DNA of 16,325 bases from Prevotella sp. UBA4339 (GCA_002393725.1 DGTJ01000085.1:1-16325); one strand, 5' to 3'; positions 1 to 6,382 are shown, counted from the stretch's first letter. Notes: generated from the sequence alone by a model not told the origin. Numbers and translations are program-made.

Positions 1-45
1 CTTGGTTTTGTCTTAGAAATCCCCCTGTGATCCCACCAGAGCGGA

Positions 46-1321
46 TTACTCGACGGTAATGCTGTAGATGTGGCAGACATCGTTGTTATAAACCAGTATG
101 TCTACAGTGTCGCCATCGGCAGTAACGTTATCGGGCAGTGTCCAGTTCTCCCAGGTGTAGGATTCCTTAGTCGTAGGCATGAAGGAGTCGCCAATCTTGT
201 TGTCATCGTCTTTGACGCTGTTGACGAACAGCGAGATGCCACGACCGGTGCTGGGCTTGTGTGACTCTACGACAACGGTAATCTTCTGGCCTATCTTCAC
301 ATTGGGAATGGTGAAGCAGCAAATACGTTTGTCGGGGCTTGAGACTTTTCCACCGCCCAGCATGAGGTAGGCACCGCCAGCATAATCGCCCAGAGAAGTG
401 CTGGAATAGTCAACAGCGATGGCCAGGTCTCGTCTCGAAGCATATTCTTCGTTGAACTTCAGTCCCTTCAGTTCTTCGATGACGCTACCGTTAGCAGACA
501 GGGTTCCGTCGCTATTAATTTCCCCTTGATACCAAAAGCATTTGTCCTCCGTTTCGCCGGCGCTTTTGCCATCCTTAGCATCTTTTTCCTTCTCGATGTC
601 ACTCCAGCCTTCGGTCTTCGAGGCGGCAGCATCGGCCTTGAGGTTGTTCACGGTGGCTTCACTCCACTGGGTGAAATTCCATGTGCGGGCTTGAACAGCT
701 GGTGTCGCCGCCTTCTTCACGGCCGTGATGCTCTGGATGCGCTTCGTGCCGTTGTAGGTGATGGTGACGGTCTCGCCGCCATTCAGACCCGCATTGGGCT
801 CGATGGTCCAGTTGGCGGCATCCTCTGTGCCCTCAGCCAGGGTCACGGTGTAGCCCGTGGCAGCGGCAGCGACGGTCACTGCGCATGTGGCGGTCTTGTC
901 GTCGCTGGTGTCATCGGTACCGTTGGTGGCGGTGGCGGTGATGGTGGCGGTGCCAGCGGCCTTGGCAGTCACTACGCCGTTAGCCACGGTGGCCACGCTG
1001 GCGTCGCTCGTCGTCCATGTCACGGTCTGGTCCGTGGCGTTGTCGGGGGCGACGGTGGCGGTCAGTGTTAGCGCATCGCCGCCCACGGTCATCTCGGCAG
1101 AGGTCTTGTCAAGGGTTACGCCAGTGACGGCAACGGGAGCGGGGGCAGCAGGCCCATAGACTTCAATCGATGTGACACCATTCATATTATCATCATCATT
1201 TTGTTCACATTCCCCATTCTCATTAAAAGTAATTGCAAATGGTGATGTAGTAATCGTGACAGGAGTTTTACTATTCTGTTTGAACACACATTTGGTGATT
1301 GTGTATCCTTCCTTCGCTTCA
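46..1321 (-). pseudogene. C-terminal part of an interrupted secreted Big_2 (Ig-like) domain protein
   Basis: This is the 3' portion of a gene whose start lies at 5360, beyond the inserted element. The frame continues upstream to an ATG at 1414-1416, but those first codons lie inside the element and are not native. The segment starts at EAKEGYTITKC, finishing an N-terminal module that ends near VTSIEVYG. A bacterial Ig-like group 2 domain follows (from VTGVTLDKTSAEMTVGG to KTATCAVTV), with the usual TLTATVAP, VTWTTSD and GTATITATA strands. Next come a short module (YTVTLAEGTEDAANWTIEP) and a C-terminal domain of about 220 residues, rich in Trp and Gly, ending in HIYSITVE. Such multi-domain proteins are common secreted proteins of Prevotella; the ligand is unknown. 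Without its signal peptide this part should not be exported. Confidence 0.85.
1317..1321. repeat. Left copy of the 5-bp CTTCA flanking the element
   Basis: CTTCA here and at 5138-5142 is shared by both gene-element junctions. One copy is needed to rebuild the interrupted reading frame (TGAAG on the coding strand). It may be a target duplication or the crossover core of the recombinases. The last four bases also belong to the element's TTCATATG end, so part of the match could be coincidental. Confidence 0.65.
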
Positions 1322-1348
1322 TATGTAGCGTAGCAATTTATGTTGGCT
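1318..1348 (+). repeat. Left terminal inverted repeat of the RIT element
   Basis: The outer end is TTCATATGT and the inner end is ATTTATGTTGGCT. The complement of 5082-5112 matches at 25 of 31 positions; all six mismatches fall in the central bases. Two conserved blocks around a variable middle is typical of a tyrosine recombinase end with two binding arms. Confidence 0.85.
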
Positions 1349-1377
1349 CTGCTGCTTAATGGCCTATCAGGAAAGCA

Positions 1378-1408
1378 TTTGCAAAATGTTAAAACAACAT
1401 AATTTTTG
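1378..1408 (+). promoter_or_regulatory. Putative Bacteroidetes promoter for the recombinase trio
   Basis: TTTG (1378-1381), 19 bases, then AATTTTTG (1401-1408). This differs from the TTTG-N19/20-TAnnTTTG consensus at one base. It would start transcription near 1415 and give a leader of about 60 nt. Confidence 0.4.
1394..1402 (-). repeat. Subterminal recombinase-motif copy, left end
   Basis: ACAACATAA is the inverse of the TTATGTTG part of the left terminal repeat (1338-1345), about 50 bp further in. The same inverted pairing occurs at the right end (5028-5038 against 5082-5094). It overlaps the putative promoter of the first recombinase, so bound recombinase could repress it; that is inferred. 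Confidence 0.5.
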
Positions 1409-1424
1409 GTATTCAAGATACGAT

Positions 1425-1469
1425 AATCTTAAGATTGTGCTTTATTGAGGGGCTAACTCTTTAATAAAG
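1425..1469 (+). promoter_or_regulatory. Palindrome and hairpin in the leader of the first recombinase
   Basis: AATCTTAAGATT (1425-1436) is a perfect 12-bp palindrome. It is followed by CTTTATT (1440-1446) pairing with AATAAAG (1463-1469), with a possible GAG/CTC inner extension. The hairpin ends 7 nt before the ATG at 1477 and could limit translation or bind a regulator. No function is shown. Confidence 0.35.
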
Positions 1470-1476
1470 TACAGTT

Positions 1477-3060
1477 ATGATTGAAAAAGTATTCAAAGAA
1501 AAGTGGTGTATCCAGAAGCATCTGGATGCCCCAATGCTTAAGGAACGCGAGAGCTTCCTTGAAATGGTGTCCCATCGTGGTGTAAAAATGCATCATGTCG
1601 GACGTGTTGCAAATGTTCTACTACTCATAGTTGAGCGTTTGAAGATAACCGAAGGAGTACAAATCAAGTATTCGTTAAACGATGTACAGGATGCACTTCT
1701 CTCATGTACCCGCAAGCCATTACCAGATAACACATTTGTCTGTGTTGCCGTTGATTGGCTTTCAAGTATCGGTAGAATGGAGGATACATTTGTTGATCAA
1801 CAATTCATCATTAACAGACTTTTTACAAGTACACGGATAAGGATTCGTTATCACTCACTTCCTCTTCTCAAAGAGCGAGCCTCTTACCTCGACCACTGCG
1901 CACAAACGGGAATGGCACCATACACGCTTCAAGACATAGCCATCAATCAACTTTATGCCATAGAGTTGCTGCACTTGGAAAAGCCCAGAACGATAATGGA
2001 AGAAGAATTACAGGATGCGGCTGAGCGGTGGATGAAATCCAACAAGAATGGCCGTGCTAGCAAATGTGTCGCCAATTATCGTGTTGTCAAGCGTAACTTC
2101 CTCACTTCCATTAGGAATTGGATTGCTTATATGGGCTGGTATGTCCGTCCACAAGAGGACTATCCGCAGAAAGAGAAGGTACAGGACTATCTTCATTGGA
2201 TGGAAGAGGAAAAGGGGTGCTCGCAAATTACTATCCAAGGCCGTCTAAGTCTGCTCAGGCATTTTATGAAAACCATGCGACCTGTAAAGATGGATTCCAT
2301 TACGCCTCAGACTATTGACGAATATCTCGCAATCAGGAAAGAGAAAGATGGTTATAGCAGAAGATCTATATCTTTCGTCTGCACGACTCTCCGTTCTTTC
2401 TTTAGGTATGGCGCTAGCAAAGGATGGAATTGTGAAGGCTTGGTGGCGTCCATAAAAAGTCCACGAATATATCACAATGAAGATTTGCCATCCTTTACGC
2501 CCTGGGGAACAATACAGGGCATCTTGTCTGGGAAAAGCCATGGGAACGGTATAGCCATACGTGACTATGCTGTCCTCCTCCTGTTGTCTGTGTATGGTAT
2601 GAGGGTGAGCGAAGTGACAGGGCTCAAACTGAAGGATCTCGACTGGCATAATGAGCAGATATACCTCCGACGTGCAAAGGGATGCAGACCACAAGTGTTT
2701 CCTATATTACCGGTTGTTGGCGATGCCATTATAAAGTACATCAAACAATTCCGCTATAATGAGAATCATTGTGAATACGTGTTTCTCCGCTCGTTTGCAC
2801 CATATGGGAAACTTTCCAATGCTGCAGTATACAGACTTGTATGCCGTGAACTGAAAGCGACAGGAGTAAAACTACGTCATTACGGTCCTCATAGTCTGCG
2901 TCATGGACGGGCGACTCAACTCATAAACTCTGGCCACAGCCTGAAAGAGATTGCAGACATCCTCGGACATGTGCGTCTGAATACCACAAGTATTTATGCC
3001 AAAGTAAACCTGACATCGCTTCGCGGGGTCGCAGAAATGAATTGGGAGGGCCTGGTATGA
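1477..3060 (+). CDS. ritA: RIT tyrosine recombinase, first of trio
   Basis: This 527-residue site-specific recombinase of the phage-integrase/XerC-D family cuts and rejoins DNA through a covalent tyrosine intermediate. The catalytic set is complete: R376 in YGMRVSEVTGL, H472 and R475 in HSLRHGRATQL, the GHVRLNTTSIYAKV box, and nucleophile Y507. The core-binding (SAM-like) domain lies roughly at residues 225-315. The N-terminal 200 residues or so are an extension absent from simple Xer proteins, as usual for the longest member of a trio. The stop TGA (3058-3060) overlaps the next ATG as ATGA, so the genes are probably translationally coupled. The ATG at 1477 is the only well-placed start, though no strong Shine-Dalgarno is seen. 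The symbol follows the position-based naming of RIT elements. Confidence 0.9.
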   Translation: MIEKVFKEKWCIQKHLDAPMLKERESFLEMVSHRGVKMHHVGRVANVLLLIVERLKITEGVQIKYSLNDVQDALLSCTRKPLPDNTFVCVAVDWLSSIGRMEDTFVDQQFIINRLFTSTRIRIRYHSLPLLKERASYLDHCAQTGMAPYTLQDIAINQLYAIELLHLEKPRTIMEEELQDAAERWMKSNKNGRASKCVANYRVVKRNFLTSIRNWIAYMGWYVRPQEDYPQKEKVQDYLHWMEEEKGCSQITIQGRLSLLRHFMKTMRPVKMDSITPQTIDEYLAIRKEKDGYSRRSISFVCTTLRSFFRYGASKGWNCEGLVASIKSPRIYHNEDLPSFTPWGTIQGILSGKSHGNGIAIRDYAVLLLLSVYGMRVSEVTGLKLKDLDWHNEQIYLRRAKGCRPQVFPILPVVGDAIIKYIKQFRYNENHCEYVFLRSFAPYGKLSNAAVYRLVCRELKATGVKLRHYGPHSLRHGRATQLINSGHSLKEIADILGHVRLNTTSIYAKVNLTSLRGVAEMNWEGLV

Positions 3061-4001
3061 TGATGAAGGAACTTACAAGAACGTATATCAGCTACAGACG
3101 GTCGATTGGAGAAAAATATAAAACTGGCGGCAACGTGCTTGACGGCTTTACCCGTTTTGTAGGTGAGAACAAGAACCCGCGAGCAATCAGTTTGACGGAC
3201 TGCACCTCTTTTCTGTACGGCAAAAACAACAGGGTCACTGCGAGCTGGTTTATACGGTATGCCACACTGAAGGGGTTGTTTGAATGGGCCTTGGCTAGAG
3301 GCTATGTAGAGCAAGTACCTCTGCCGGATGACAAGCCAAAGAGCATAGAGCACATGACACCATATGTGTACAGCTATCAGGAACTCGAAAAGCTGTTTGA
3401 TACAGCATTGACCTTTCAAAAGCATAAGAGCAAAATACCCCCTGAGTGTATTCAGGCCATCATTAAACTCACATATTTTCTAGGTCTAAGAATCAGCGAA
3501 ACGCTATCGCTCAAAGTCTGCAACATAGATTTAAAGGAGTCGGTAGCCACAATACGCGAGACAAAGTTTAACAAGACTCGAATCGTCCCATTCAATAGGC
3601 AAGTTAACAGGATGATACGCAGTTTCCTAAAGTGGCGTGCCACTCAACATCCAGACTGCGGAGATGACTGTGCCCTCTTTTTGGACAGGGAAGGAAATCC
3701 TTTCCATCTTGACACCGTACAGGATTGTTTCCAGCGAATCCGGAAGAAGGCCGGCATCAGAAGATTTGACGATGCTTACTTCCAGCCCCGAATACATGAC
3801 CTTAGACACTCCTTTGCCGTCCATCGTTTAACTGCATGGTATAGGGAAGGCAAAGACGTGCAAAGGTATCTCTGCCACCTGTCCACCTATCTCGGTCATA
3901 GCGACCTTTCTCATACATCCGTATACCTGAGCATGACGGACAATCTGTTAAGGGAAGCCAGTAACCTGTTTGAATCCTACAGCTATGGAGAAAAGTCATG
4001 A
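3057..4001 (+). CDS. ritB: RIT tyrosine recombinase, second of trio
   Basis: This recombinase has 314 residues from the ATG at 3057, which overlaps the upstream stop as ATGA and follows GGGAGGG (3044-3050) at good ribosome-binding distance. An ATG at 3042 in the same frame would add only MGGPG and lies before the Shine-Dalgarno, so it is less likely. The catalytic residues are R145 (LGLRISETLSL), H247 and R250 (IHDLRHSFAVHRL), the LGHSDLSHTSVYLSM box, and Y290. The N-terminal 100 residues (from YISYRRSIGEKYKTGGNVLD) form the core-binding domain. It overlaps the third gene by 17 bp. In trios all three proteins are thought to act together on the element ends; division of labour among them is not known from this sequence. 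Confidence 0.9.
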   Translation: MMMKELTRTYISYRRSIGEKYKTGGNVLDGFTRFVGENKNPRAISLTDCTSFLYGKNNRVTASWFIRYATLKGLFEWALARGYVEQVPLPDDKPKSIEHMTPYVYSYQELEKLFDTALTFQKHKSKIPPECIQAIIKLTYFLGLRISETLSLKVCNIDLKESVATIRETKFNKTRIVPFNRQVNRMIRSFLKWRATQHPDCGDDCALFLDREGNPFHLDTVQDCFQRIRKKAGIRRFDDAYFQPRIHDLRHSFAVHRLTAWYREGKDVQRYLCHLSTYLGHSDLSHTSVYLSMTDNLLREASNLFESYSYGEKS

Positions 4002-5001
4002 CCAGATAGAATATGCAGGATATTGGATTCGCCGTTTCTTGTGCGGATACCTGACAGATACCCGCAACCTGTCGGGAAATACCGTAAAAGCATACCGGGA
4101 TGCAATACGGCTGTTGCTTACGCACATCTGCCAGAAAAGGCATGTCACTGCTGACAAGGTGTTGATTACGGACATAACTCCACAGATGGTACTATCAATG
4201 CTCGAAAATCTGGAGCATACGCGAGGATGCTCCGTCTCAACAAGAAATCTCAGATTGTCAGCTTTTGTTGCGCTAGCCAAGTTTGTGGCATCACAATGTC
4301 CGGAATACATCGAATGGTGCAGAAATATCAGGAACATACCTGTAAAGAAAGCGCCAAAGAACTTTATCACCTATCTTGAGAAGGAAGAGATGGATGCGCT
4401 TCTGAATATGCCAGACAAGAGCACCGAGCAGGGATGGAGGGACTATGTCTTGCTGCTGTTTCTGTACAATACTGGGGCACGTGCTGAAGAAGCGGCTTCA
4501 TTGCAGGTAAAGGATCTCACCATACCAAACGGGAAAGGACTGCCTTACGTTACGATTAAAGGGAAAGGGAGCAAGACTCGCAGGTGTCCGCTTTGGGATA
4601 ACACTCGACGGGAACTACGCTCGCTTATCGGTGAAAAAGACCCCGATGAATATGTTTTTGTAAACAGACTACGGCAGCCAATGAGCCGCTTCGGTGTCTA
4701 TGAAATGGTAACCAGACATGCTGCGAGACTATCATTGGAGATTCCTGCCTTAAAGCAGAAAAGGGTGTCTCCTCACACCATCCGTCATACAACTGCTACA
4801 CATCTGCTCCAGTCAGGTGTCGACATCAACACGATAAGAGCCTGGCTCGGACATGTTTCCGTGGAGACGACCAACATCTATGCAGAGGTCAACATGGAGA
4901 TGAAAGTCAAGGCTTTGTTGAATTGCGAGATTAAAGGCGGTAGGAGCACGGGGCATTATCGTGATGACCGAAAACTCATGGATTTTTTAAGCAGTTTATA
5001 G
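3985..5001 (+). CDS. ritC: RIT tyrosine recombinase, third of trio
   Basis: This recombinase has 338 residues from the ATG at 3985. A TTG at 3970 in the same frame is possible but less likely. The core-binding domain is at about residues 10-105 (FLCGYLTDTRNLSGNTVKAY). The catalytic set is complete: R166 (NTGARAEEAASL), a likely beta-hairpin lysine in TIKGKGSKTRRCPL, H264 and R267 (HTIRHTTATHLLQ), the WLGHVSVETTNIYAEV box, and Y299. It is the most XerC/D-like of the three. It begins inside the second gene, consistent with one polycistronic message. Downstream there is no cargo, only the right-end repeats from 5025 on. All three genes are open and unbroken, so the element may still be active. 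Confidence 0.9.
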   Translation: MEKSHDQIEYAGYWIRRFLCGYLTDTRNLSGNTVKAYRDAIRLLLTHICQKRHVTADKVLITDITPQMVLSMLENLEHTRGCSVSTRNLRLSAFVALAKFVASQCPEYIEWCRNIRNIPVKKAPKNFITYLEKEEMDALLNMPDKSTEQGWRDYVLLLFLYNTGARAEEAASLQVKDLTIPNGKGLPYVTIKGKGSKTRRCPLWDNTRRELRSLIGEKDPDEYVFVNRLRQPMSRFGVYEMVTRHAARLSLEIPALKQKRVSPHTIRHTTATHLLQSGVDINTIRAWLGHVSVETTNIYAEVNMEMKVKALLNCEIKGGRSTGHYRDDRKLMDFLSSL

Positions 5002-5024
5002 CAAGTTAATGTATTTAAGTGTCG

Positions 5025-5039
5025 AATTTATGTTGTGCT
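5025..5039 (+). repeat. Subterminal recombinase-motif copy, right end
   Basis: AATTTATGTTGTGCT lies 24 bp after the third recombinase stop codon. It is inverted relative to AGCCAACATAAAT at 5082-5094 and resembles the inner arm of the left terminal repeat (AATTTATGTTGGCT, 1335-1348). Confidence 0.55.
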
Positions 5040-5081
5040 GATAACGAAAGGAGTACCAGAAAATCATGCTTCTCAGTTTGA

Positions 5082-5112
5082 AGCCAACATAAATCCCGGC
5101 ACAACATATGAA
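5082..5112 (-). repeat. Right terminal inverted repeat of the RIT element
   Basis: On the plus strand it begins AGCCAACATAAAT and ends ACATATGAA, the reverse complement of the left end with 25/31 identity. It contains GCACAACATA (5099-5108), which recurs directly at 5125-5134 and inverted at 5028-5038. Confidence 0.85.
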
Positions 5113-5113
5113 A

Positions 5114-5137
5114 TGTTATGTGGTGCACAACATAACA
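5114..5137. repeat. 24-bp near-perfect palindrome at the right end of the element
   Basis: The arms TGTTATGT (5114-5121) and ACATAACA (5130-5137) are perfect complements around a GTGCAC centre. Only one pair in the whole 24 bp is mismatched. It amounts to two head-to-head copies of the TTATGTTGTGC motif found elsewhere at the element ends, so it looks like a two-armed recombinase site. The left end has no counterpart. Confidence 0.75.
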
Positions 5138-5142
5138 CTTCA
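5138..5142. repeat. Right copy of the 5-bp CTTCA flanking the element
   Basis: This copy matches 1317-1321. It lies directly outside the 24-bp near-palindrome at 5114-5137 and next to native gene sequence encoding GSVTV. Confidence 0.65.
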
Positions 5143-5360
5143 ACTGTCACAGAACCTGATTCACGCCATATCCATCCATAATCTCCACTGTAACGACGCA
5201 CATTGCTAAGTGTAACTGTAACTACTCCAGCTGTTGTTTCACCGTAGGTGTCTTTTCCTGTAGGCGTAATAGTGGTCAGCAGCGTTTCCGTCTGTGCCCA
5301 TGCGCCCGTGGCTGCCATGAGCAGTAGGGCGAGAATAGATAAGAGTCTTGTTTTTCTCAT
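5138..5360 (-). pseudogene. N-terminal part (signal peptide) of the interrupted Big_2 domain protein
   Basis: The ATG at 5358-5360 starts a clear signal peptide, MRKTRLLSILALLLMAATGA followed by WAQ, with likely cleavage after WAQ or AWA. About 50 residues of a beta-rich module follow (GVVTVTLSNVRRYSGDYGWI, then WRESGSVTVE). Native sequence ends at codon 74 (GAA, 5141-5139). After that the frame runs into element sequence (VLCCAPHNISYVVPGF) and stops near 5073. Codon 74 joins in frame to the GAA at 1320-1318, so the undivided protein would have 497 residues (74 + 423). No TTTG/TAnnTTTG promoter is visible in the AT-rich 50 bp just upstream; the nearest one is at 5680-5711, which would give a leader of about 310 nt. 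Confidence 0.85.
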
Positions 5361-5388
5361 AATCGTTTTTTGTTTTAGAATTTATTTT

Positions 5389-5652
5389 TTATTTAATATT
5401 ATTGTTAGTTCCTTTCGTCTTGATCGAGGCACGGTGGGTCTGCAACGATGTGCCCTCGCAGCAGCACGGTGGGTCAGCAACGATGTGACATGCGACGGCT
5501 CCGGCACTGCCTTTCTGCGGTGTCGGAACGGTATTGTGTCTGTGATTAAGCTTAGGCTGTCTGGGGGGGGCAAAATAAATGAGCCTGCATCCTACGAAGG
5601 GATGCAAGGCGCAAGCTTCTGGATTCTGTTTGGTTAGTTCTTTAGTAGCCAT
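5389..5652 (-). CDS. Doubtful 87-residue hypothetical ORF
   Basis: The ATG at 5650-5652 begins MATKELTKQNPEACALHPFV about 20 nt after the expected start point of the promoter at 5680-5711. The protein has no recognisable domain, is rich in Pro, His, Cys and basic residues late in the chain, and passes through the two 24-bp repeats and a G-run. This looks more like repeat DNA than a conserved gene. Evidence for it is promoter placement and an open frame only. Confidence 0.25.
   Translation of the reverse strand: MATKELTKQNPEACALHPFVGCRLIYFAPPRQPKLNHRHNTVPTPQKGSAGAVACHIVADPPCCCEGTSLQTHRASIKTKGTNNNIK
5429..5487 (+). repeat. Two copies of a 24-bp direct repeat, 35 bp apart
   Basis: GCACGGTGGGTC followed by T or A and GCAACGATGTG occurs at 5429-5452 and 5464-5487, with one mismatch. 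It lies upstream of the interrupted Big_2 gene. Function is unknown. Confidence 0.85.
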
Positions 5653-5679
5653 TGTCGCCAGTTTCTATAGATTTATCTG

Positions 5680-5711
5680 CAAAAATAGCCAATTTCGTTG
5701 AGAACGCCAAA
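5680..5711 (-). promoter_or_regulatory. Bacteroidetes-type promoter upstream of the interrupted gene
   Basis: On the minus strand, TTTG (5711-5708), 20 bases, then TATTTTTG (5687-5680) fits TTTG-N19/20-TAnnTTTG exactly. Transcription would start near 5673 toward the 87-residue ORF and the Big_2 gene. Confidence 0.6.
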
Positions 5712-5783
5712 TATTGCCCTCAATTTTTTGTGTCATTTCACAAAGTTTAGTGGAAGCAGCGCGTTGTTATCGTACACAGCGGC

Positions 5784-5801
5784 CTCACAGGGGGTCTGTC
5801 C
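5784..5801. repeat. Dispersed repeat CTCACAGGGGG-type, copy 1
   Basis: CTCACAGGGGGTCTGTCC matches 7955-7972 at 17 of 18 bases. It lies just after the antitoxin-like gene, where a partner toxin gene would be expected. Confidence 0.7.
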
Positions 5802-5813
5802 TAGGGTGCGCTT

Positions 5814-6131
5814 TCATACCGCTTCTAACTTCAGGTCTTCCTGTTCCCAGCGTTCGATTTCCTCGTCCATTTCGCGCATCACCTCTTCATGAGGTGTCCC
5901 CAAGCCTGCGGCAATCTCTGCCTCGGCCTGGTCGATTCGTGCGTTCAGCTCCTCCAAGGTGAAGGGGCGCAGGGAGTATTCCACGTCGTCGGCAGCCGTC
6001 TGTCTGACTTGTTTCCTCACGCTGTCGATGATGATGCTCACCAACTCCAGCTTCTGGCTGTTGCTCAGATTCTTCGCTTCATTCCATGCCGTGGCAATGG
6101 AGTGCTCTGCTGTTGTCGTCTTTGCTTCCAT
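5814..6131 (-). CDS. Addiction-module antitoxin-like small protein, no partner toxin
   Basis: This 105-residue acidic, mostly helical soluble protein starts MEAKTTTAEHSIATAWNEAK. The middle (NSQKLELVSIIIDSVRKQV) and the C-terminal part (EELNARIDQAEAEIAAGLG, then TPHEEVMREMDEEIERW) resemble addiction-module antitoxin components (the TIGR02574-like RelB/ParD-type helix with an amphipathic toxin-binding tail). The TGA at 5816-5814 overlaps an ATG (ATGA), the usual arrangement with a following RelE/ParE toxin. That frame, however, ends after 10 codons, within sequence matching a dispersed repeat. It therefore looks like an orphan antitoxin that lost its toxin. TATCTTTG (6168-6161) is a plausible -7 element, but no clear -33 is seen. 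Family assignment is moderate. Confidence 0.6.
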   Translation of the reverse strand: MEAKTTTAEHSIATAWNEAKNLSNSQKLELVSIIIDSVRKQVRQTAADDVEYSLRPFTLEELNARIDQAEAEIAAGLGTPHEEVMREMDEEIERWEQEDLKLEAV

Positions 6132-6160
6132 AATCCTAACGTTTGATCAGTTTCCGGCTG

Positions 6161-6168
6161 CAAAGATA
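6161..6168 (-). promoter_or_regulatory. Possible -7 element of the antitoxin-like gene
   Basis: CAAAGATA on the plus strand reads TATCTTTG on the minus strand, matching TAnnTTTG, 30 bp upstream of the ATG. A TTTG box at 19-21 bp is not evident. Confidence 0.4.
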
Positions 6169-6213
6169 AGCAATTTCCGCGAGATTATCGCAGATTCCTC
6201 TCAGAAATTAAAG

Positions 6214-6238
6214 CACAAAAAGTGTCTGACACTTTGTG
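6214..6238. repeat. Palindromic repeat AAAGTGTC-T-GACACTTT, copy 1
   Basis: The 8-bp arms AAAGTGTC and GACACTTT flank one T, with outer CAC/GTG bases pairing around a 2-nt bulge. A near-identical palindrome occurs at 7254-7276. It looks like a dispersed intergenic palindrome or a protein-binding site. Confidence 0.8.
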
Positions 6239-6280
6239 ATTACGTCTTGGGAAAGCGCTATGCCCGACCATTAGGCTCAA

Positions 6281-6346
6281 GCAATATTCCCACGTTGGGA
6301 CTGCCGCAGTCCCAACGTGGGAATATTGCGGTCCCAGCGTGGGACT
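6281..6346. repeat. 49-bp perfect hairpin plus a third half-copy
   Basis: The arms at 6281-6303 (GCAATATTCCCACGT...) and 6307-6329 are perfect 23-bp complements around a 3-nt centre. Each arm contains a smaller palindrome of the TCCCAnnnTGGGA type, and another stands alone at 6331-6345 (GTCCCAGCGTGGGAC). It lies between the antitoxin-like gene and the truncated DUF6371 fragment. There is no T-run after it, so it is probably a dispersed intergenic palindrome and not a terminator. Confidence 0.9.
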
Positions 6347-6382
6347 GAAACGCAGGGTTAAAGAGATCAAGACAGATACTGA

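Larger units (their letters stand above)
1317..5142. mobile_element. RIT-type (Recombinase In Trio) element inserted in a Big_2 protein gene
   Basis: Three tandem overlapping tyrosine recombinase genes lie between imperfect inverted repeats (1318-1348 and 5082-5112). The element sits between two copies of CTTCA (1317-1321 and 5138-5142). Removing 3,821 bp and one CTTCA copy joins the flanking minus-strand reading frames exactly, giving ...GSVTVEAKEGYTIT..., a natural-looking junction. Three consecutive tyrosine recombinases with no other cargo is the defining layout of RIT elements. The element is visibly less GC-rich than the interrupted gene. The right side has an extra 24-bp near-palindrome between the inverted repeat and CTTCA, so the exact right boundary (5112 or 5137) is uncertain. 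That the 5 bp is a target duplication or crossover core is inferred. Confidence 0.88.
5361..5813. other. Intergenic region between the interrupted gene and the antitoxin-like gene
   Basis: This 450-bp stretch has an AT-rich leader (5361-5410), a 24-bp repeat pair (5429-5487), a run of eight or nine G (from about 5561), a 7-bp stem-loop (TGCATCC 5586-5592 with GGATGCA 5600-5606), a minus-strand promoter (5680-5711) and a dispersed repeat (5784-5801). The only possible gene is the doubtful ORF at 5389-5652. The stretch may be a long 5' leader of the interrupted gene. Confidence 0.6.

Noticed and set aside
526..1159. Plus-strand Gly/Val-rich ORFs opposite the Big_2 gene
   Set aside because: They are antisense shadows of GC-rich Thr/Ala codons in the real minus-strand gene, with no promoter or ribosome site.
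1322..1416. Native start of the Big_2 protein at the ATG at 1416
   Set aside because: The first 32 codons lie within the element and its inverted repeat, have no signal peptide, and the true N-terminus is found in frame at 5138-5360.
1477..5001. Integron integrase or conjugative transposon module
   Set aside because: There are three overlapping recombinases with no attC sites, gene cassettes, mobilisation or transfer genes; a trio with terminal inverted repeats fits a RIT element better.
6281..6346. Rho-independent terminator
   Set aside because: The long hairpin has no T-run on either side and is not placed directly after a gene end.
6185..6370. 61-residue minus-strand ORF through the 49-bp hairpin
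   Set aside because: Its sequence is just the translation of the palindromes (PTLG, PTWEY pattern), with no sign of coding selection.
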